A stretch of 64,000 nucleotides of DNA from Fragilaria radians (Eukaryota; Bacillariophyta; Fragilariophyceae; Fragilariales; Fragilariaceae). Made by a program: the position numbers and the translations under genes. The stretch is from NCBI GenBank assembly GCA_900642245.1, contig CAAAJI010000010.1, positions 1 through 64,000 of the forward strand. Reading direction: 5' to 3'. This document shows, piece by piece, positions 1 to 11,968 of the stretch. How positions within the stretch are numbered: the stretch's first letter is position 1; each line of letters begins with the position of its first letter. The notes beneath the pieces were generated by a model. It ran no database searches. It saw only the letters and a list, made by a program, of their open reading frames with translations, and was not told the origin of the DNA.

Positions 1-908
1 AACCTTAAATCTCTAAATTATCAGAACACACTCCTGTTGGACTTGCTTTTTAGATTCTAGACGTGTTTTTTCTACCTCTTTGCTTCATTCAATTCGGAGA
101 GCCTCGAACATTTTATTCTTCTTCCTTTTCTTTTCTGGCTGTCTTTGCGAAGAAACTAAAATGGCCTTGGTGGCAGAAACCCACTAAAGCATCTAATGTA
201 TTAAGAACAGGGAACGCGAAAAACAAGTTTCGTCAACAAAATAGGACTTGATTGCAGGGTCAACTCAACAAGTATTGACAGCTAATGTTGCCACTGGCCA
301 ATGTCATTCAATTTATGCATGCATGGAATTGTAGGATGAATGGCCTACGTTTGTTTTGCCTGATTTTAATTTTTAACAATTACATTTCATCGACTTCGGT
401 GACTAGATGATGAATCTTCACTTTTCAAACACTAGTCATCTCTATGATATCTGTCGATATAATTGATTATGTACAACTATGCGCTCAAAGAAACGGGATT
501 TGTGTTCATTCATCCTAATGAAAATTTCATCCGTTCGTTTGGGGTGAGCTCAGTTAAGAAACGACTTACTACTTCCCTCATCAGTTCAAGATATGGTATG
601 TTGCACCAATAGAGTGAAACTGAATTGCAATGCCTTATGTATCTCCGAGAGTTTGGAGGAGTTCAATCTTTGCCCATGATCATCTTGAAAGTAACATTCG
701 GTTATATGTTTCTTCCATAGTAAAACAAGTCACAAGATGTTTAGATACGGTCGCAGGTTGAATAATGATTTACATTTATCAATTAAAAAAAATTGTCTGC
801 AGACAAAATTCTACTTAGGCCTATGTAACAAAGTTTAAGTATTTCACTTATCGTAACAAAATCAAGATGTAATCTCATTTCTCCCAGGGTGTTGTCTACA
901 AATCCGAC
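1..908. other. Intergenic, nothing recognised
   Basis: AT-rich sequence with only a short non-ATG open frame at 63-251 that looks like chance. It contains the upstream region of the MORN gene. I see no domain, repeat or RNA gene. Confidence 0.5.
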
Positions 909-913
909 ATGAG

Positions 914-1726
914 ATGCACAAAACAAATGCGAACTTGAAGCGCGGAGACGACAAATATTCTGAGAACAGTTCTCACGTATTCAAATCACGCACGTCAGCC
1001 ATGAACTTTCAAACTTCAGGTAAAGATAAGAGTCAAGACCAGCAAAAGAGAGGCTTTACGGCCACCTCTCTTGTTCAGCTGATGAGTGACAAAATGCAAT
1101 TTGAAAGGATTCCCATTATGTATTCTAATCACGATTTGCCCGAAATTTTCAAAGGCTTCAAACTGACTGATACGAACGGAGACCATGGAAATTATTTTGG
1201 AGAAATCTCTAACGGAAAACCACACGGATATGGCAGAATGATCTACGACGATTTTCGAAGGTACGAAGGTAACTGGATGAATGGTAGATACCATGGCTAT
1301 GGTCAACTCTCATATAGTAACGGCGATTTATATGAGGGAGAATTCAAGGATGATAACATGCATGGACGTGGAACTTATTCATGGAGTGACGGAAGGGTCT
1401 ATACCGGCGACTACATTGAGGATCAGAGAGATGGTCATGGCAGCTACGCCTGGCCAGACGGCTCGAACTATTCTGGTACGTTTTTTTGCGGCCAGATAAA
1501 CGGCTACGGAACATATGAGCTACCATGCGGTTCAAAATATAGCGGTGAATTTCAAAGTGGAAAGTTTCACGGTTTCGGTTTCCTAATACAACCTGATGGG
1601 AAAAGATTCAAGGGACATTTTCAGAATGGTAAGAAGCATGGGTCTGGTAGACTCATCTTTTCTAACGGAGCAATAGATCGAACGGGTTTTTGGATCAATG
1701 ACTCTATAGTTGTCGACAAAAATTGA
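914..1726 (+). CDS. MORN-repeat protein
   Basis: A 270-residue protein made mostly of MORN repeats. From about residue 94 to 254 there are seven back-to-back 23-residue units of the form YxGxxxxGxxHGxGxxxxxDG, for example YEGNWMNGRYHGYG and YEGEFKDDNMHGRG, followed by a partial eighth. Residues 1-93 are polar and Lys/Ser-rich with no recognised domain and no signal peptide. MORN repeats form an elongated beta-hairpin sheet used as a scaffold at membranes or the cytoskeleton, sometimes fused to lipid kinases; no catalytic domain is present here, so a scaffold role is an inference. The start is the ATG at 914. A second ATG at 909 opens a 9-codon out-of-frame ORF that ends at 938 and overlaps the start, and a later in-frame Met30 is an alternative. 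Single exon. Confidence 0.9.
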   Translation: MHKTNANLKRGDDKYSENSSHVFKSRTSAMNFQTSGKDKSQDQQKRGFTATSLVQLMSDKMQFERIPIMYSNHDLPEIFKGFKLTDTNGDHGNYFGEISNGKPHGYGRMIYDDFRRYEGNWMNGRYHGYGQLSYSNGDLYEGEFKDDNMHGRGTYSWSDGRVYTGDYIEDQRDGHGSYAWPDGSNYSGTFFCGQINGYGTYELPCGSKYSGEFQSGKFHGFGFLIQPDGKRFKGHFQNGKKHGSGRLIFSNGAIDRTGFWINDSIVVDKN

Positions 1727-3095
1727 AGCACTTCAATTTTTTTCATGAATGCATTTTTTGTACCATGCTCCTTTAGTATAACGAGGGATGTGCATTGAAA
1801 AGGAAAAAAAAACGAGCAAAAATCATCACCGACTATGCGATTGGAATCAGTAATTTTAGTTTATCTATAGTCAACCAGATATCTATTGTAACCGTGTTGT
1901 ATTATTTGTGATTATAGAATCAAGTCTCTTTTTCTATGAACACCGGAATGTCTCCAAGATAGTTTGAAGTACGAAAAAATTCTTCTCGTGCTTAGGATTA
2001 TTCATTTCTCTGGTAACAAACGTCTCGGCAGCCATATCCTCCTAAATACTCTATCTTCAAGAAAAAAGTCTGTTTGGAACTGAAAAATGAATCGATTTAA
2101 TTTAGTAACTATGGATCATATTTCTTGTTGGTGAGAGATCTCTTACTTCTCAAAGCGATTGACCAATTATCTGAGACTCGGCTCCGCATGAAGTCAAATA
2201 ATGAATTAACAATGGTGAAAAACAACTAAGTTCAATAGAGGAGCTAGTCAAGCATATCACTACAATGATGAATATCCTACAATATTATCAATGTTGCTCA
2301 TCTCGATTGACCGGAATGATTTGAAGAAAAACGGTTTTCAATCAAAAAAGAAAGTAAGGAAAGGAAAACAAGCTTTCCACAAGTTATCTGCAGACAGCCT
2401 TTGACAAGAAAAAGGAGTCTGAAGTCAAGAATTAGAGTTGAAAGGGAGAAAGCATGTGTGCGCTTACTCTAACCATTTATTGATGACTATTAAAAGCTGA
2501 GTGTCAAATCATGGCAATAGTTGATTCGTTGCCAATTCTTTCCCACTTAGTTTGGTTGATTAATTGAGTTGGCCTTTGTAATTCACATTTAACACATTTA
2601 GTTTCACTCCCTCTTTCTAATCATTGTCCTGAGGTCATCTGGTGTCACTCTTGATTACTGCAAATCCAATCCTATTTTTGGTTGATTTGACACCCTCCCA
2701 CGAAGTAATCTCAGGATCATCTTCATCAACGCAACACCATCTTTTTATTCACCTTATCTTCAAAACTTCGAAATATGACTTGCTGCAAAATCTCTAAACA
2801 CTTCAATGTCTTGTTTCTCAAAAATTTCATCCAGCATATTGCTCTAAAAGTTCTTCTACATCTTCACAAACAAAGAATCATTTTTTTGTAAAGAAATCCA
2901 ATTGACAACTCCATTTCTCGAATTATTGAAACATAAACATGAATCTGCAATGCTGCTCAAAATCCATTGTCTTGAATGTCTAAAATAGATCTTACCAAAA
3001 TGCAGCTACAGGCTGTTTCAACCCAAAAGTGGTTTCCTGGAGATATTAAAGACAGCCCAAGTCATTATACGATTCAAACCCTGTGCTGTCTGAAG
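1727..3095. other. Intergenic, nothing recognised
   Basis: About 1.4 kb of AT-rich sequence between the MORN gene and the gypsy LTR. No ORF, domain or ordered repeat was recognised on either strand. Confidence 0.4.
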
Positions 3096-3485
3096 TGCAA
3101 TATGCGGACTGCAAACAATAAAAGGAAACACATTAGAGAGGTTTGAACCCACTAACCTCAGAATAGTTTACCTAAAGAATTACTTAAGGTAAATGAAATA
3201 TGTTCACTTAAACAGTTGGGTTAGACAATAAGGTCCAACATCAAATATTCAACGCACTAACTAAACCCATACGTTAGTTAATTAAGCTAATAGTGCGGTT
3301 AAAATGGCCTATCGAAAATAGGGCTTATTTACATGTGCCAAAGTGCACTCCAGATCCACTGGAAATTTCAGTGATCAAGATTGAATCCTTGGAGGATTGA
3401 ATCAGTTAAGTTCTACAACTAAAAAGTATTATAATTAATCAAATTACACTTCTATCACCTATACCACATTAGGATACTTTCTACA
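3096..3485 (+). repeat. LTR of a Ty3/gypsy-type element, copy 1
   Basis: The stretch from TGCAATATGCGG to TTTCTACA is shared, with divergence, with two reverse-oriented stretches at 21733-22005 and 53350-53732. Well-kept blocks include CAACGCACTAACTAA, AAGTGCACTC and TTTCAGTGATCAA. It begins TG and ends CA as LTRs do. A few bases downstream, TGGCATAGTGCATTA is shared with the copy next to LTR 2 and may be the primer-binding site. Exact ends are estimated from where similarity stops. Confidence 0.7.
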
Positions 3486-3529
3486 GGCGTAATCGGTGGC
3501 ATAGTGCATTATAAAATTATATCATCTAT

Positions 3530-4640
3530 GTGCTACTGAAGAAGATAAAGATTACACCGTTTAAGGAGCTATTTTGGAAAATTAAAATTCAACAACAAAA
3601 GGAAATGTTAAGTATGCATACAAAGATTCCAAGAGTCAAGAAGTCGGGTCATTTGCTCCCTGTTCTCCCCCTGATTCCTCAGAAGACAACCAAGATGGAA
3701 GAAGAAAAGGGGAAGTTCATTGCAGTTGATTTGAAGACTAGGGTAGGACAACCTTCAGACGCCACCAAGTACAAGAAGTATGTCAGGAAGTTTGAAGAGG
3801 GCAATTCCCAGGAATGGATAGACATGCTCAGAGACTTGGAGGAGATCTGGACCCAGAATTCTATGGCGGGTGGCACTGATAGGGCCTCTACTGCATTTGA
3901 AACAGCCCTCCAAGATGCCAGGACAGCAGAAGAGGGTCAGACAAGTCCAATCAGTGTAGAACACGTCAACCAAGCCTTGAATGCAGTCACAGAGACAGTT
4001 TTTCCGCACCGGGCATTGGAAACTTAGCAACTTTGGATGAAAAGGAAAATGTTTAAACCGGTAGAGTTGACCACAAGACAGATGGCTGCTTCAATCAACC
4101 GTTTAAACAATGTCTTACCTTTCTTTCCCACTGCAACAGAAACCTCCAAGTTTTCAGAAATTGAGCTTATTGGGCTTTTGGAATGATCTCTTCCAGCTAC
4201 ATGGAGGGCCAAGTTTGTCCTGGAGAGCTACATCCCCACTCTTCACTCAAGGGTCAAGCTGATTGAAGCCTGTGAAGCGATTGAACGAAGTGAAATTGCC
4301 TTGGAAAGACCATCCAGGGAGGAAAGCAGCCAGAGTCACAGAAGTATGAAAAGGTCAGCTGCCAAGAACAGCACAGAACCTACCAAAAAGTAGAAAAGTG
4401 ATGGTAAACACTACTGTATTGAACATGGGTATAACCCTACACACGCTACAGCAGACTGCTACACACTAAAAAATCGGGCAAAAGCCACAAATCATGCCCC
4501 AAAGGCTAACATTTGCAGTTTTTTCAACCAGAATCTCCGTAAGGAGATCAACCTGCTTGCCAAGACATCATCCATGAAGAAGATTCTGGAGATGCATGCC
4601 TCTGTCATCAAAAGAGAGCAAACCAAATGAGATGGCAACA
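3530..4640 (+). pseudogene. Ty3/gypsy gag remnant, stop-ridden
   Basis: The open part (3530-4027) encodes a retroelement gag-like protein, and the same reading continues past in-frame stops at about 4025, 4183 and 4392. The frame then reads KLIEACEAIERSEIALERP, and near 4415 YCIEHGYNPTHATADCYTL, a Cys/His knuckle typical of gag from diatom gypsy elements. The last recognisable block, FRNQNLRKEINLL-like at about 4515-4630, ends at a stop. A homologous, also broken gag lies on the minus strand at 21434-21775 and shares the block HLLPVLPLIPQKTTK. No protease, reverse transcriptase or integrase follows, so this element is internally deleted. Family assignment rests on sequence resemblance; the number of lesions makes it a pseudogene. 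Confidence 0.75.
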
Positions 4641-5139
4641 AAAAGCCAGAGAGATGCAAGAAAATTGTGGCAACCAAGAGCAAAAGTGATGATGAAATGT
4701 CAGTTCAAGCCTCCTGCGCTCCTAAGAATAAATCTTTAAAAAACCATCAACGCCGGAAATCTTGGTGCTGAGGAGATGGAGTACCAGAAGAAGCTCAAGT
4801 GGTTGAAGGACCATGGAAAATTGACTGGAGAAGAAGGCAACAATCCAGGAGAAGAATCCTCTGGCAATGATTCCGCTTGACAGACAGCCGTGGGATCATT
4901 AATTTGTAATGGAAACTATTACAAATACTTTAATGTACCTTCTTATTTACTGCCGTTTCTCCAACAGTAGTAACTTTCTTCTGATTCTTGTTCCCCCATG
5001 ACAAAATGATGTCTTCATCTCCAGAGTAACACTTGATTTACATGCTTCAATGGGGTGTAGAATGCACACTACCGTGCATGCAATCATTGGAGGTCTACCC
5101 ATATACATCTTCTTTTTTGACTCAACAGTGAGTCCTCCT

Positions 5140-5356
5140 GATTTTATAGTCCTATTAAAGTGCTAGGATAAAACAAACTGACAACCAAGTATTGAGTGTT
5201 TCCAAAGGAAAGTGCACTTAAGCTTAAATAAAAGTTTTGAGAAGAAGATTGAATCAGAGGAAGGAATAAATCAGTCACCTTCTCCAAAAATCAACAGCTA
5301 AAACAAATTACTATCAACAGTTACCACTTTAGGATACTTCTAGGCTGGGCACGCAT
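5140..5356 (+). repeat. Diverged 3' LTR fragment
   Basis: The segment contains AAGTGCACTTAAG, a GATTGAATCAG block and CACTTTAGGATACTTCTAGG in the same order as LTR copy 1 (AAGTGCACTC, GATTGAATC, CACATTAGGATACTTTCTACAGG). It is therefore probably the degenerate right-hand LTR of the 3.1 kb element. It is much more diverged than the left LTR, and the boundaries are rough. Confidence 0.4.
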
Positions 5357-5557
5357 CCCGTAGTACTATTGAAGGACTATATATGTTCTATGGGAAGTCT
5401 TGAATTGATTCACCGTACCAACATCAACCTATTGACTATGTACGAGTTAAACAAGGCTAGTGGTTTGAACGTTAAGATGTGACATTATTTTATTGCTTCA
5501 AAATATATATCACCTTTTGTTCCCTTTCTTTTCCTGTCAAGAGAGTGGTTGATACAA

Positions 5558-7009
5558 TTATTTGGTTTTTGGTTTTTGTAAGACACAGACTAATCGAAAT
5601 GCCTCCTCATGATCAATCGTCATTTCATCATCGAGTGCACCATAGGTGGCAACGTTATCCCATCCACTCCATTGTGCTAACGCTTGAATTTCTTGGTATG
5701 TAAAGAGTCGTATGGGGACAGTTTCCTTGACGGATGACAAAGAATTGGAGGTGGACGACGATTCAGAAGAAAGAGAAGGATTGTCATGTTTGGACTTTAC
5801 ATTGGTAGTTTCCTCGTTGATAAGAACAACGTCCATAGAAATAGTAAAGTGTCGAATTTGTTGAATGGGATCAAAGATATCATCCTCATCTCCCCAAACA
5901 ATTTGAAGTTCTCCGTAGGGGATACCATTTTCATCTTCCAGGGGTACCTCCCAACCATTGCGAGTACATTCCACCATGGAAAATATTTCTCTTGGATGAG
6001 GCAATTCCAAAATGAGAGTCCCACCCTCTCGAACATATGTATGAATAGATCGAAAGCACCGAATGACATCATCATTCGTCGTCATGTGTTGTAATGATCC
6101 CAGTAGGAGCCATGCCGTATCATGAAGAGGAAGTATGTCTTTTTGTTGCTGTGGATGATGATTTTGTGGTGATGCGGATTGCTCGTCGCTCGTAGATTTA
6201 ATTATAGAATTGGTAATATCACGCATGTCTGCTTGATAATATTCAAAGGTAGATGGAGACTTGGAAGAAAATGTCGGTGGTATTTCGTTGATGACATTTG
6301 GATCTTTGTGGTTTTCCTTTTCATCCTCATCGTCATCATCATCTTCTTCCATATAACGCTCGGTAGTAACAACATTGGTACCATATTCGACCATTGCAGG
6401 CGATACATCTAGCGCAGTAATGTGTATTCCTTGGGGGAACTTTCGGAGGACTTGCAACGAATGACGTGCAGGACCAGCCGCAACCTCTAAAATTGATGTG
6501 GGAAGATTACCATCATCCGTGTAACGCTTATGAAAGTTACACAAAAAGTTTACTTCATCCTTAAAATTTCGATAACCAAAGGCTAAATCATATAGAGCCG
6601 GTAGTGAATATATTTTCTTTGCTGGTCCATAAGAGGAAGAATTATCCTTATCCAATAATGATGTAACTTGCGATGTTAGTGTTTGTTGTTGTTGATGATT
6701 GATAGTGATAGTTTGGAGGCTCTCATCATTATCATCGTTATCATGATCAAAATTTTCGTCGTTACTTTCGACATCATCTTGATTCGAATCTATACGCTTC
6801 CCTGCCTTGGGTACTTTGTTGGCAAATCCTTTTGTTCGTTGGAGCGCACCTTTCCGACCTTTGGCAGATAATCGTAAAATGGAAGGCGACGATAATGTTA
6901 TGGAAGGCATATACAACCACGAAGATTGACTTGGAGTGAATGACCAAGAGATTACCACTGGTACAAACAGAACAACCACAACGATATGAGAGACACAACG
7001 AACACTCAT
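5558..7009 (-). CDS. Class I SAM-dependent methyltransferase, secretory/organellar leader
   Basis: A 483-residue single-exon protein. Residues 1-21 form a hydrophobic signal-like segment followed by SWSFTPSQS, loosely similar to the ASAF cleavage motif of diatom plastid leaders, and then a basic stretch (RLSAKGRKGALQRTKG) and an acidic linker. Methyltransferase motif I, ILEVAAGPARHSL, lies at about 173-185. A conserved lead-in YDLAFGYRNFKDEV sits at 140-153, and an acidic motif II region follows (TALDVSPAMVEYG). A later segment, AWLLLGSLQHMTT, fits motif IV. Long acidic and Ser-rich insertions (about 75-120, 215-235 and 420-445) interrupt the fold. The substrate cannot be predicted. The start ATG at 7009 immediately precedes the leader. 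Plastid targeting is possible but the Phe at the cleavage site is not well placed. Confidence 0.85.
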   Translation of the reverse strand: MSVRCVSHIVVVVLFVPVVISWSFTPSQSSWLYMPSITLSSPSILRLSAKGRKGALQRTKGFANKVPKAGKRIDSNQDDVESNDENFDHDNDDNDESLQTITINHQQQQTLTSQVTSLLDKDNSSSYGPAKKIYSLPALYDLAFGYRNFKDEVNFLCNFHKRYTDDGNLPTSILEVAAGPARHSLQVLRKFPQGIHITALDVSPAMVEYGTNVVTTERYMEEDDDDDEDEKENHKDPNVINEIPPTFSSKSPSTFEYYQADMRDITNSIIKSTSDEQSASPQNHHPQQQKDILPLHDTAWLLLGSLQHMTTNDDVIRCFRSIHTYVREGGTLILELPHPREIFSMVECTRNGWEVPLEDENGIPYGELQIVWGDEDDIFDPIQQIRHFTISMDVVLINEETTNVKSKHDNPSLSSESSSTSNSLSSVKETVPIRLFTYQEIQALAQWSGWDNVATYGALDDEMTIDHEEAFRLVCVLQKPKTK

Positions 7010-7483
7010 TTTTTTTTAGGACGCAAAAGTGATGGATAGAAGGTGTCTCCCAAAATTTCGTTGGTTGGATTGGATTTTTTGTACGGACAGAATTCAAAAT
7101 CAAATCATCTTTTATTTCGATCCCTAAGTATTTACCTCAACTAGTACCTTGGAATACATACTGTTATCTCTCCAAAGCCGGGCATCAAAAGATGAAGATA
7201 TCAGAAAGCAAATATTACCATTGAATATTGGAGGGCAAATTGCCGGTTCAGACATATCAATTTGAAGTATTGGACATGGAATATACTTTCAAAATATCAA
7301 ATTATCACTCATTCAGTTGTATTTTGTACAGTAAAATAATGGTTTGCTTTATCCACAACTCTAAGTTGGTAATAACATATAATGCAACGATTCCTTAAAT
7401 TTTGATGTTGCATTACACCTGCATAGGAGGAAAAAAGATATCATTCATTTTAGTTCAAAACCAGTGTCTTTGTTCCGCATACG

Positions 7484-9885
7484 AGTGTACATCAGTCGAG
7501 AAGAAACGCATCATCCTTGGATTTCACGCCAAGGGAATATCTTATGAATATTTACTAGTTTTAATTAAAACAGATTTCTTTCCATGATATACCCGTTGTT
7601 CACTATTATGTCACCTTTCTTTCCTTTCATATTCAATATACATGTTGACATTCAAAATTAAATCCATCTAGCAAGTATATTCTATCTTTGAGTCCAAGTC
7701 TTTTTGATGGTTAGAATGTATTGTCAGTCTTGATTCTCCAAACTGTAAGTTAGTTGGAAAAAGTCTTGGAATTGATTTATTTGTCAATTATCGTGATCAT
7801 ATTTGGCACAACTCTGAATTGCACGCAAAGGGACGATATAATATATCTTTACTTTACCGTCGATTGTATTTTTTGAATGATAAGGGTCACATCCACAAAT
7901 TATTCTCTGACGTAGTTGTAGTAGTGAATATCATGAAATGGTTTACAGGTTGCTTCAACAACAAAGGCAAATAATTATCACATTTAATTCATATTTATCC
8001 CATTTTCCTCTTCTCTAAATATAGAGAATGGATGTAAGTAAGACATCATGTGTTTGAATAATTTTCTTACTGTTTATCCTTCGTTATGGGAAAAAATAAT
8101 TTAATGGGAATGTCCATTAGACCTTCACGGCTTTAGTAAGCCAAATCCGACTGGTTATCTACACTCGTTAGCAATTTAGTTTGACATTGTCTTACTTTGT
8201 AGAATAATTCCAAAGACATTGTATTCCGTGCTTCGTAACGTAACTTTCTGATCTGAATTCTCTCAATTTTAATGTCACTTCACAAAAACCAAATTCGGCT
8301 TTTTTCTTTTGAAATGTTACAAACACCAGTTTTTAACGCAAACCACTTATATTGCGTTCAACTAAGTTTAGGGTTCAAACTGCAAGATTTCAAGTCATAT
8401 TGTCTAAGGATGAAAGTATTCAAATAGATACGTTAGTATCAAAAATATTGGCCTTAGAATTGATAATTTTCTTAATGATGTAATAGAATACGTTTCACTC
8501 CAAATATGTTAGTTTACAAAAAAAGAAGTATATTTGACTTTGGAATATGAATAAATTACTCTACCTTTGACGAACATTCCAAATTCAATGGATCGATAGC
8601 CATAGTGAATGACAATCAAAATTAATTGAATCATGATAGATTTCCTTTTTTGTTTCCTTGATATTTTCACGGATACATTCCCTTGTTTTCAAGACTCAAG
8701 TTTGAGTTACGATTGTACATCACTCGAGAAGAAGCGCATCATCCTTGGATTTTATGCCAAGGGAAATTTTAGTGAATATTTACTAGGTTTAACTAAAACA
8801 GATTTTTCCCTGATATTCCAGTTGTTCACCATTAATTCTTTGCATGTCACCTTTCTTTCCTTTCATATTCAATAAAAATTCTAAGCTTCAACATCGCATT
8901 CGCCTATTGTGTATATATTCAACTTATCAGTACAACTCTACCTGCTGCTTGGAATGAATTCTCAATCATGATTCTGCAAAATGTAAATTAGTTTAAAGAA
9001 GTATTGGAATTGGCATATTCGTCACGTATTGTGGTCATATCATGCACAACTCGGATTTACACGTCTTACGCAATGGGACGATTTAATATATCTTTACTTT
9101 CCCCGTTGATTGTTATTTGTGAATGATGAGATTCACATCCACAAACTAATGAATACATGAAATAGTTAAAGGTTGCTTCAAGAACGACAGCAAAACATTA
9201 TCGCATTTAATTCATATTTCAACCATTTACCTCTTCTCTAAATATAGAGAATGCATGTAAGAAATCATGTGTTTGAATAAATTTCTTACTGTTTATCCTT
9301 CGTTATGGGATTTGCATCAGACCGTGGAAAAACTATAGTAATGAAATTCTTGAACAAAATAATTCAATGGGTTATTAAACCTCTACGGCTTTAATAAGCC
9401 ATATCCGTCTGGTTATCTGCGCTCGTTAGCAATTTAGTTTGACATTGTCTTATTTTTAAAATGTCTCCAAAGACCTTGTATTCAGGGCTTCGTAATGATC
9501 TGCATTCTCTCAATTTTAATGTCACTGTATGACCACAATATCGGAGTTACAAACAAAAACAATCGCGTTGAGTCTAATTAAGTTTAGGGTTCAAAGCGCA
9601 AAACTTCGAGTCATATTGTCTAAGTATGAAAATATCGAAAATGTTGGAGATGCTTTTATTTATGATGAAATAGAATGCGTTCCTCTCCGAGTATATTGAC
9701 TTTGGAACATGAATAAATTACTCTACCTTTGACGCACATTCCAAATTCAATGTATTGATAGCCATAGTTAATGAGAATCAAACTTAATTGAATCTTGATA
9801 GATTTCCTCCTTTTTGTTTCCTATATATTTTCAGGGATACATTCCCTTGTTTTCAAGACTCAAGTTTGCGCTACATTCCTTCCTA
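7484..9885. repeat. Tandem array of a ~1.2 kb non-coding unit
   Basis: Sequence from 7484 recurs from 8712 (GTACATCA at 7487 and 8715, offset 1228; TGTTTGAATA at 8051 and 9270, offset 1219). A segment starting TTGACTTTGGAA at 8534 recurs at 9696 (offset 1162). The array therefore holds a partial unit, one full unit (8534-9695) and the first ~185 bp of a third. Copies differ by scattered substitutions and small indels. The only open frames in it, at 7402-7587 and 8633-8875, share the peptide block EKKRIILGF but have no upstream coding context. No transposase, LTR or gene was recognised. Confidence 0.85.
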
Positions 9886-10027
9886 GCTTGAATTCAGAAA
9901 ATAGGAATTGTTGGGTCCCTTTTTCTTAAAATTGTTAGGATCATTGTGATGGAATTCATCCATTTAGGAGGCAAACACTCCTACGCTAGGGAGAAATAGA
10001 ATATCAGACTTGGATCCCGTAGTCTTG

Positions 10028-11968
10028 TCAGAAAAGCGTGCAACAACTACATGTAATGCCTTGTCCTGGGAATACAAATATTTCAAGTTTAGTTTTTTCC
10101 TTCAATTGACAAAGCTCGTTTGGTACTTTGGAAGAAAATGTACCGGAAAGGCCTTCAAATGATAATGACTCTATTCAAGAGTTATCAAGTGCACTTCATG
10201 AGATGTAAAGAGTTTCTACTTTTAACTTTGATGATCCAAGACACTTACCTAGTTGCGATAAATATGCTAGCTCTGAAGGAATAAGTCCATGACATTTCCC
10301 CCCTATCGCTATGTGTAGTAATCCAGTAATTAATCCAATTTCAGAGGGTATTGGAGACGGTGTTGAAGGTTTGAAAACCAATTCTTCTGCCGGTAACGAT
10401 GAGGACAAGTAAGAGAAAAATGGGTATATTTCAGTTTTCATCCATCGTAACTTACTGAGGTTGGTAAGATTTCCTATTTCAGACGGCACACTTACTTCTG
10501 TCAAAAGAGAAAGTAGTTCTTAGAATGATAGAATTAGATTGATCGGCCTTCAAAACTTGAGGAACAATCTTTGTCACTCATACATACACTTACGCAACGA
10601 CTTTAATCGGTTCAGACCAACATTTAGCTTTAGTGCATTAAGGGTCAAACTTTTTAATTCAGACAACTGACTAACATCTGGAAAAGTTCCAATGAGATTC
10701 TCCCCATCGATGTACAATTCTTCTAACTGTCGAAGATTAGTTAACGAATTTGGAATTGTCCCACCAAGAGAAGTAATGCTCAAGAAAAGTCTTTTTAAAA
10801 GAGTCAGATTCCAGAGCTCAGATGGAAGTTGGCTTGAAGTATCATTGAAAGTGCTGTATTCAAAATTTGTTAATAAGTCAAAGTACCCAATTTCCGTTGC
10901 AATTATGGATGGTAAATTTTCATTACTCATTAATAATCCAGATATACGATCATTCGAACATTCTACAAATAACCAGTCACATACTGACGCCGCAGTCATC
11001 TTGAATGTATCTGTCGGTGATATCCGTTGGGAACTCCTCGCTGACTTTGTATCTACATGAAAGAACATCATGGCAACAAGAAAGCGTTGAATAAATTCCA
11101 GCCGACTAGAGTTGCTGTCGAGCTTGGAAGAGTCAAAAGTGTCGAACATTGACAGCCAACACAAGGCAATGCTTGTTCTGCTGTAAGGGATGTCAAGACC
11201 ATAAATATCCGGATATTCGGATTCAATAATGGAACGGATATGTTTGTATTTTATCGACTCAATGAGAGTATCATTCAAGTAGCATTCTGATATCAAGAAG
11301 GGTTCCAAATCTATGGTAGGATTCATGCCGTTTAGATCCTTTCTTTGTTTTTCTCTCAAATTTAGGCCCGGGATATCACTCTGATTACTTTTGTAAACTC
11401 CGAATATGATACCAAATAGTGTACAGAGGACGCCAATAATCACTATAGTTGCACAATAATAAATAAGATTTCGCTTTTTGCGACCATAGACAAGTTCGGC
11501 ATCTTCCTTTGCAATAATTGACTGAAATGAATGCATCCGCATTTGTAAATCTTCAATCGCATTATGGTCTTTTTCATCAAATGCCATATCGTTTCCTAGA
11601 GCAGTGGTTTCATCCTGCACCTGATGTGATGCAACGGTTTGCTCACTTTCATCTCCTTGTCTTGACTTCAATTCGGAAGGCGGTTCGGAATGGGGTGGGT
11701 GAGACGGACACGGATACGCTCCAGGTAATTCAGATATTCCAATTTGCTGCCTATAGGATTCAACGGCTTTCACCTTGCTTTGCTGTAATGATGAAGATAC
11801 TGCCAAAGTCCCTCTTTCAGATCCCTGGATGGTAGTAGGAGTGGTAGTAGAAGTAAGAGGAGAAAAACTTCGACTCTTGTTCAGTAGATCGTTTCGTAAT
11901 CGTCGAATCTCTGAAACAAAACCAGGCATGATGGAGTTTTTGTCTTTCACAAATAGCAAGTCATTCAT
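10028..11968 (-). CDS. Single-pass membrane protein with extracellular LRRs (four exons)
   Basis: Exons, read on the minus strand: 11968-10594, 10497-10456, 10386-10249 and 10170-10028. The introns are 96, 69 and 78 bp, each starts with GTAAGT and ends with AG, and all three are phase 1. Splicing restores LRR text, for example GNLTNLKELVF across intron 2 and LSQLESLSFEGL across intron 3, and gives 565 residues. The N-terminal ~165 residues are cytoplasmic-like, with the RRLRNDL and LPGAY motifs, then a membrane helix at about 168-192, a Cys-containing ectodomain (CDWLFVECSNDRISGL, the usual cap) and plant-type LRRs (IPSEIG, VPNELCQL). It ends with a Cys cluster, ITCSCCTLF. There is no kinase domain. 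This resembles the diatom family of membrane LRR proteins, whose ligands are unknown. Met14 (codon at 11929) aligns with the start of the 16757 paralogue and may be the real start. Confidence 0.88.

Noticed and set aside
3130..3165. T-arm-like GGGTTCAAACC on the minus strand, as a possible tRNA
   Set aside because: No matching acceptor stem, D arm or anticodon arm could be placed; the sequence is part of the LTR and recurs in the solo LTR.
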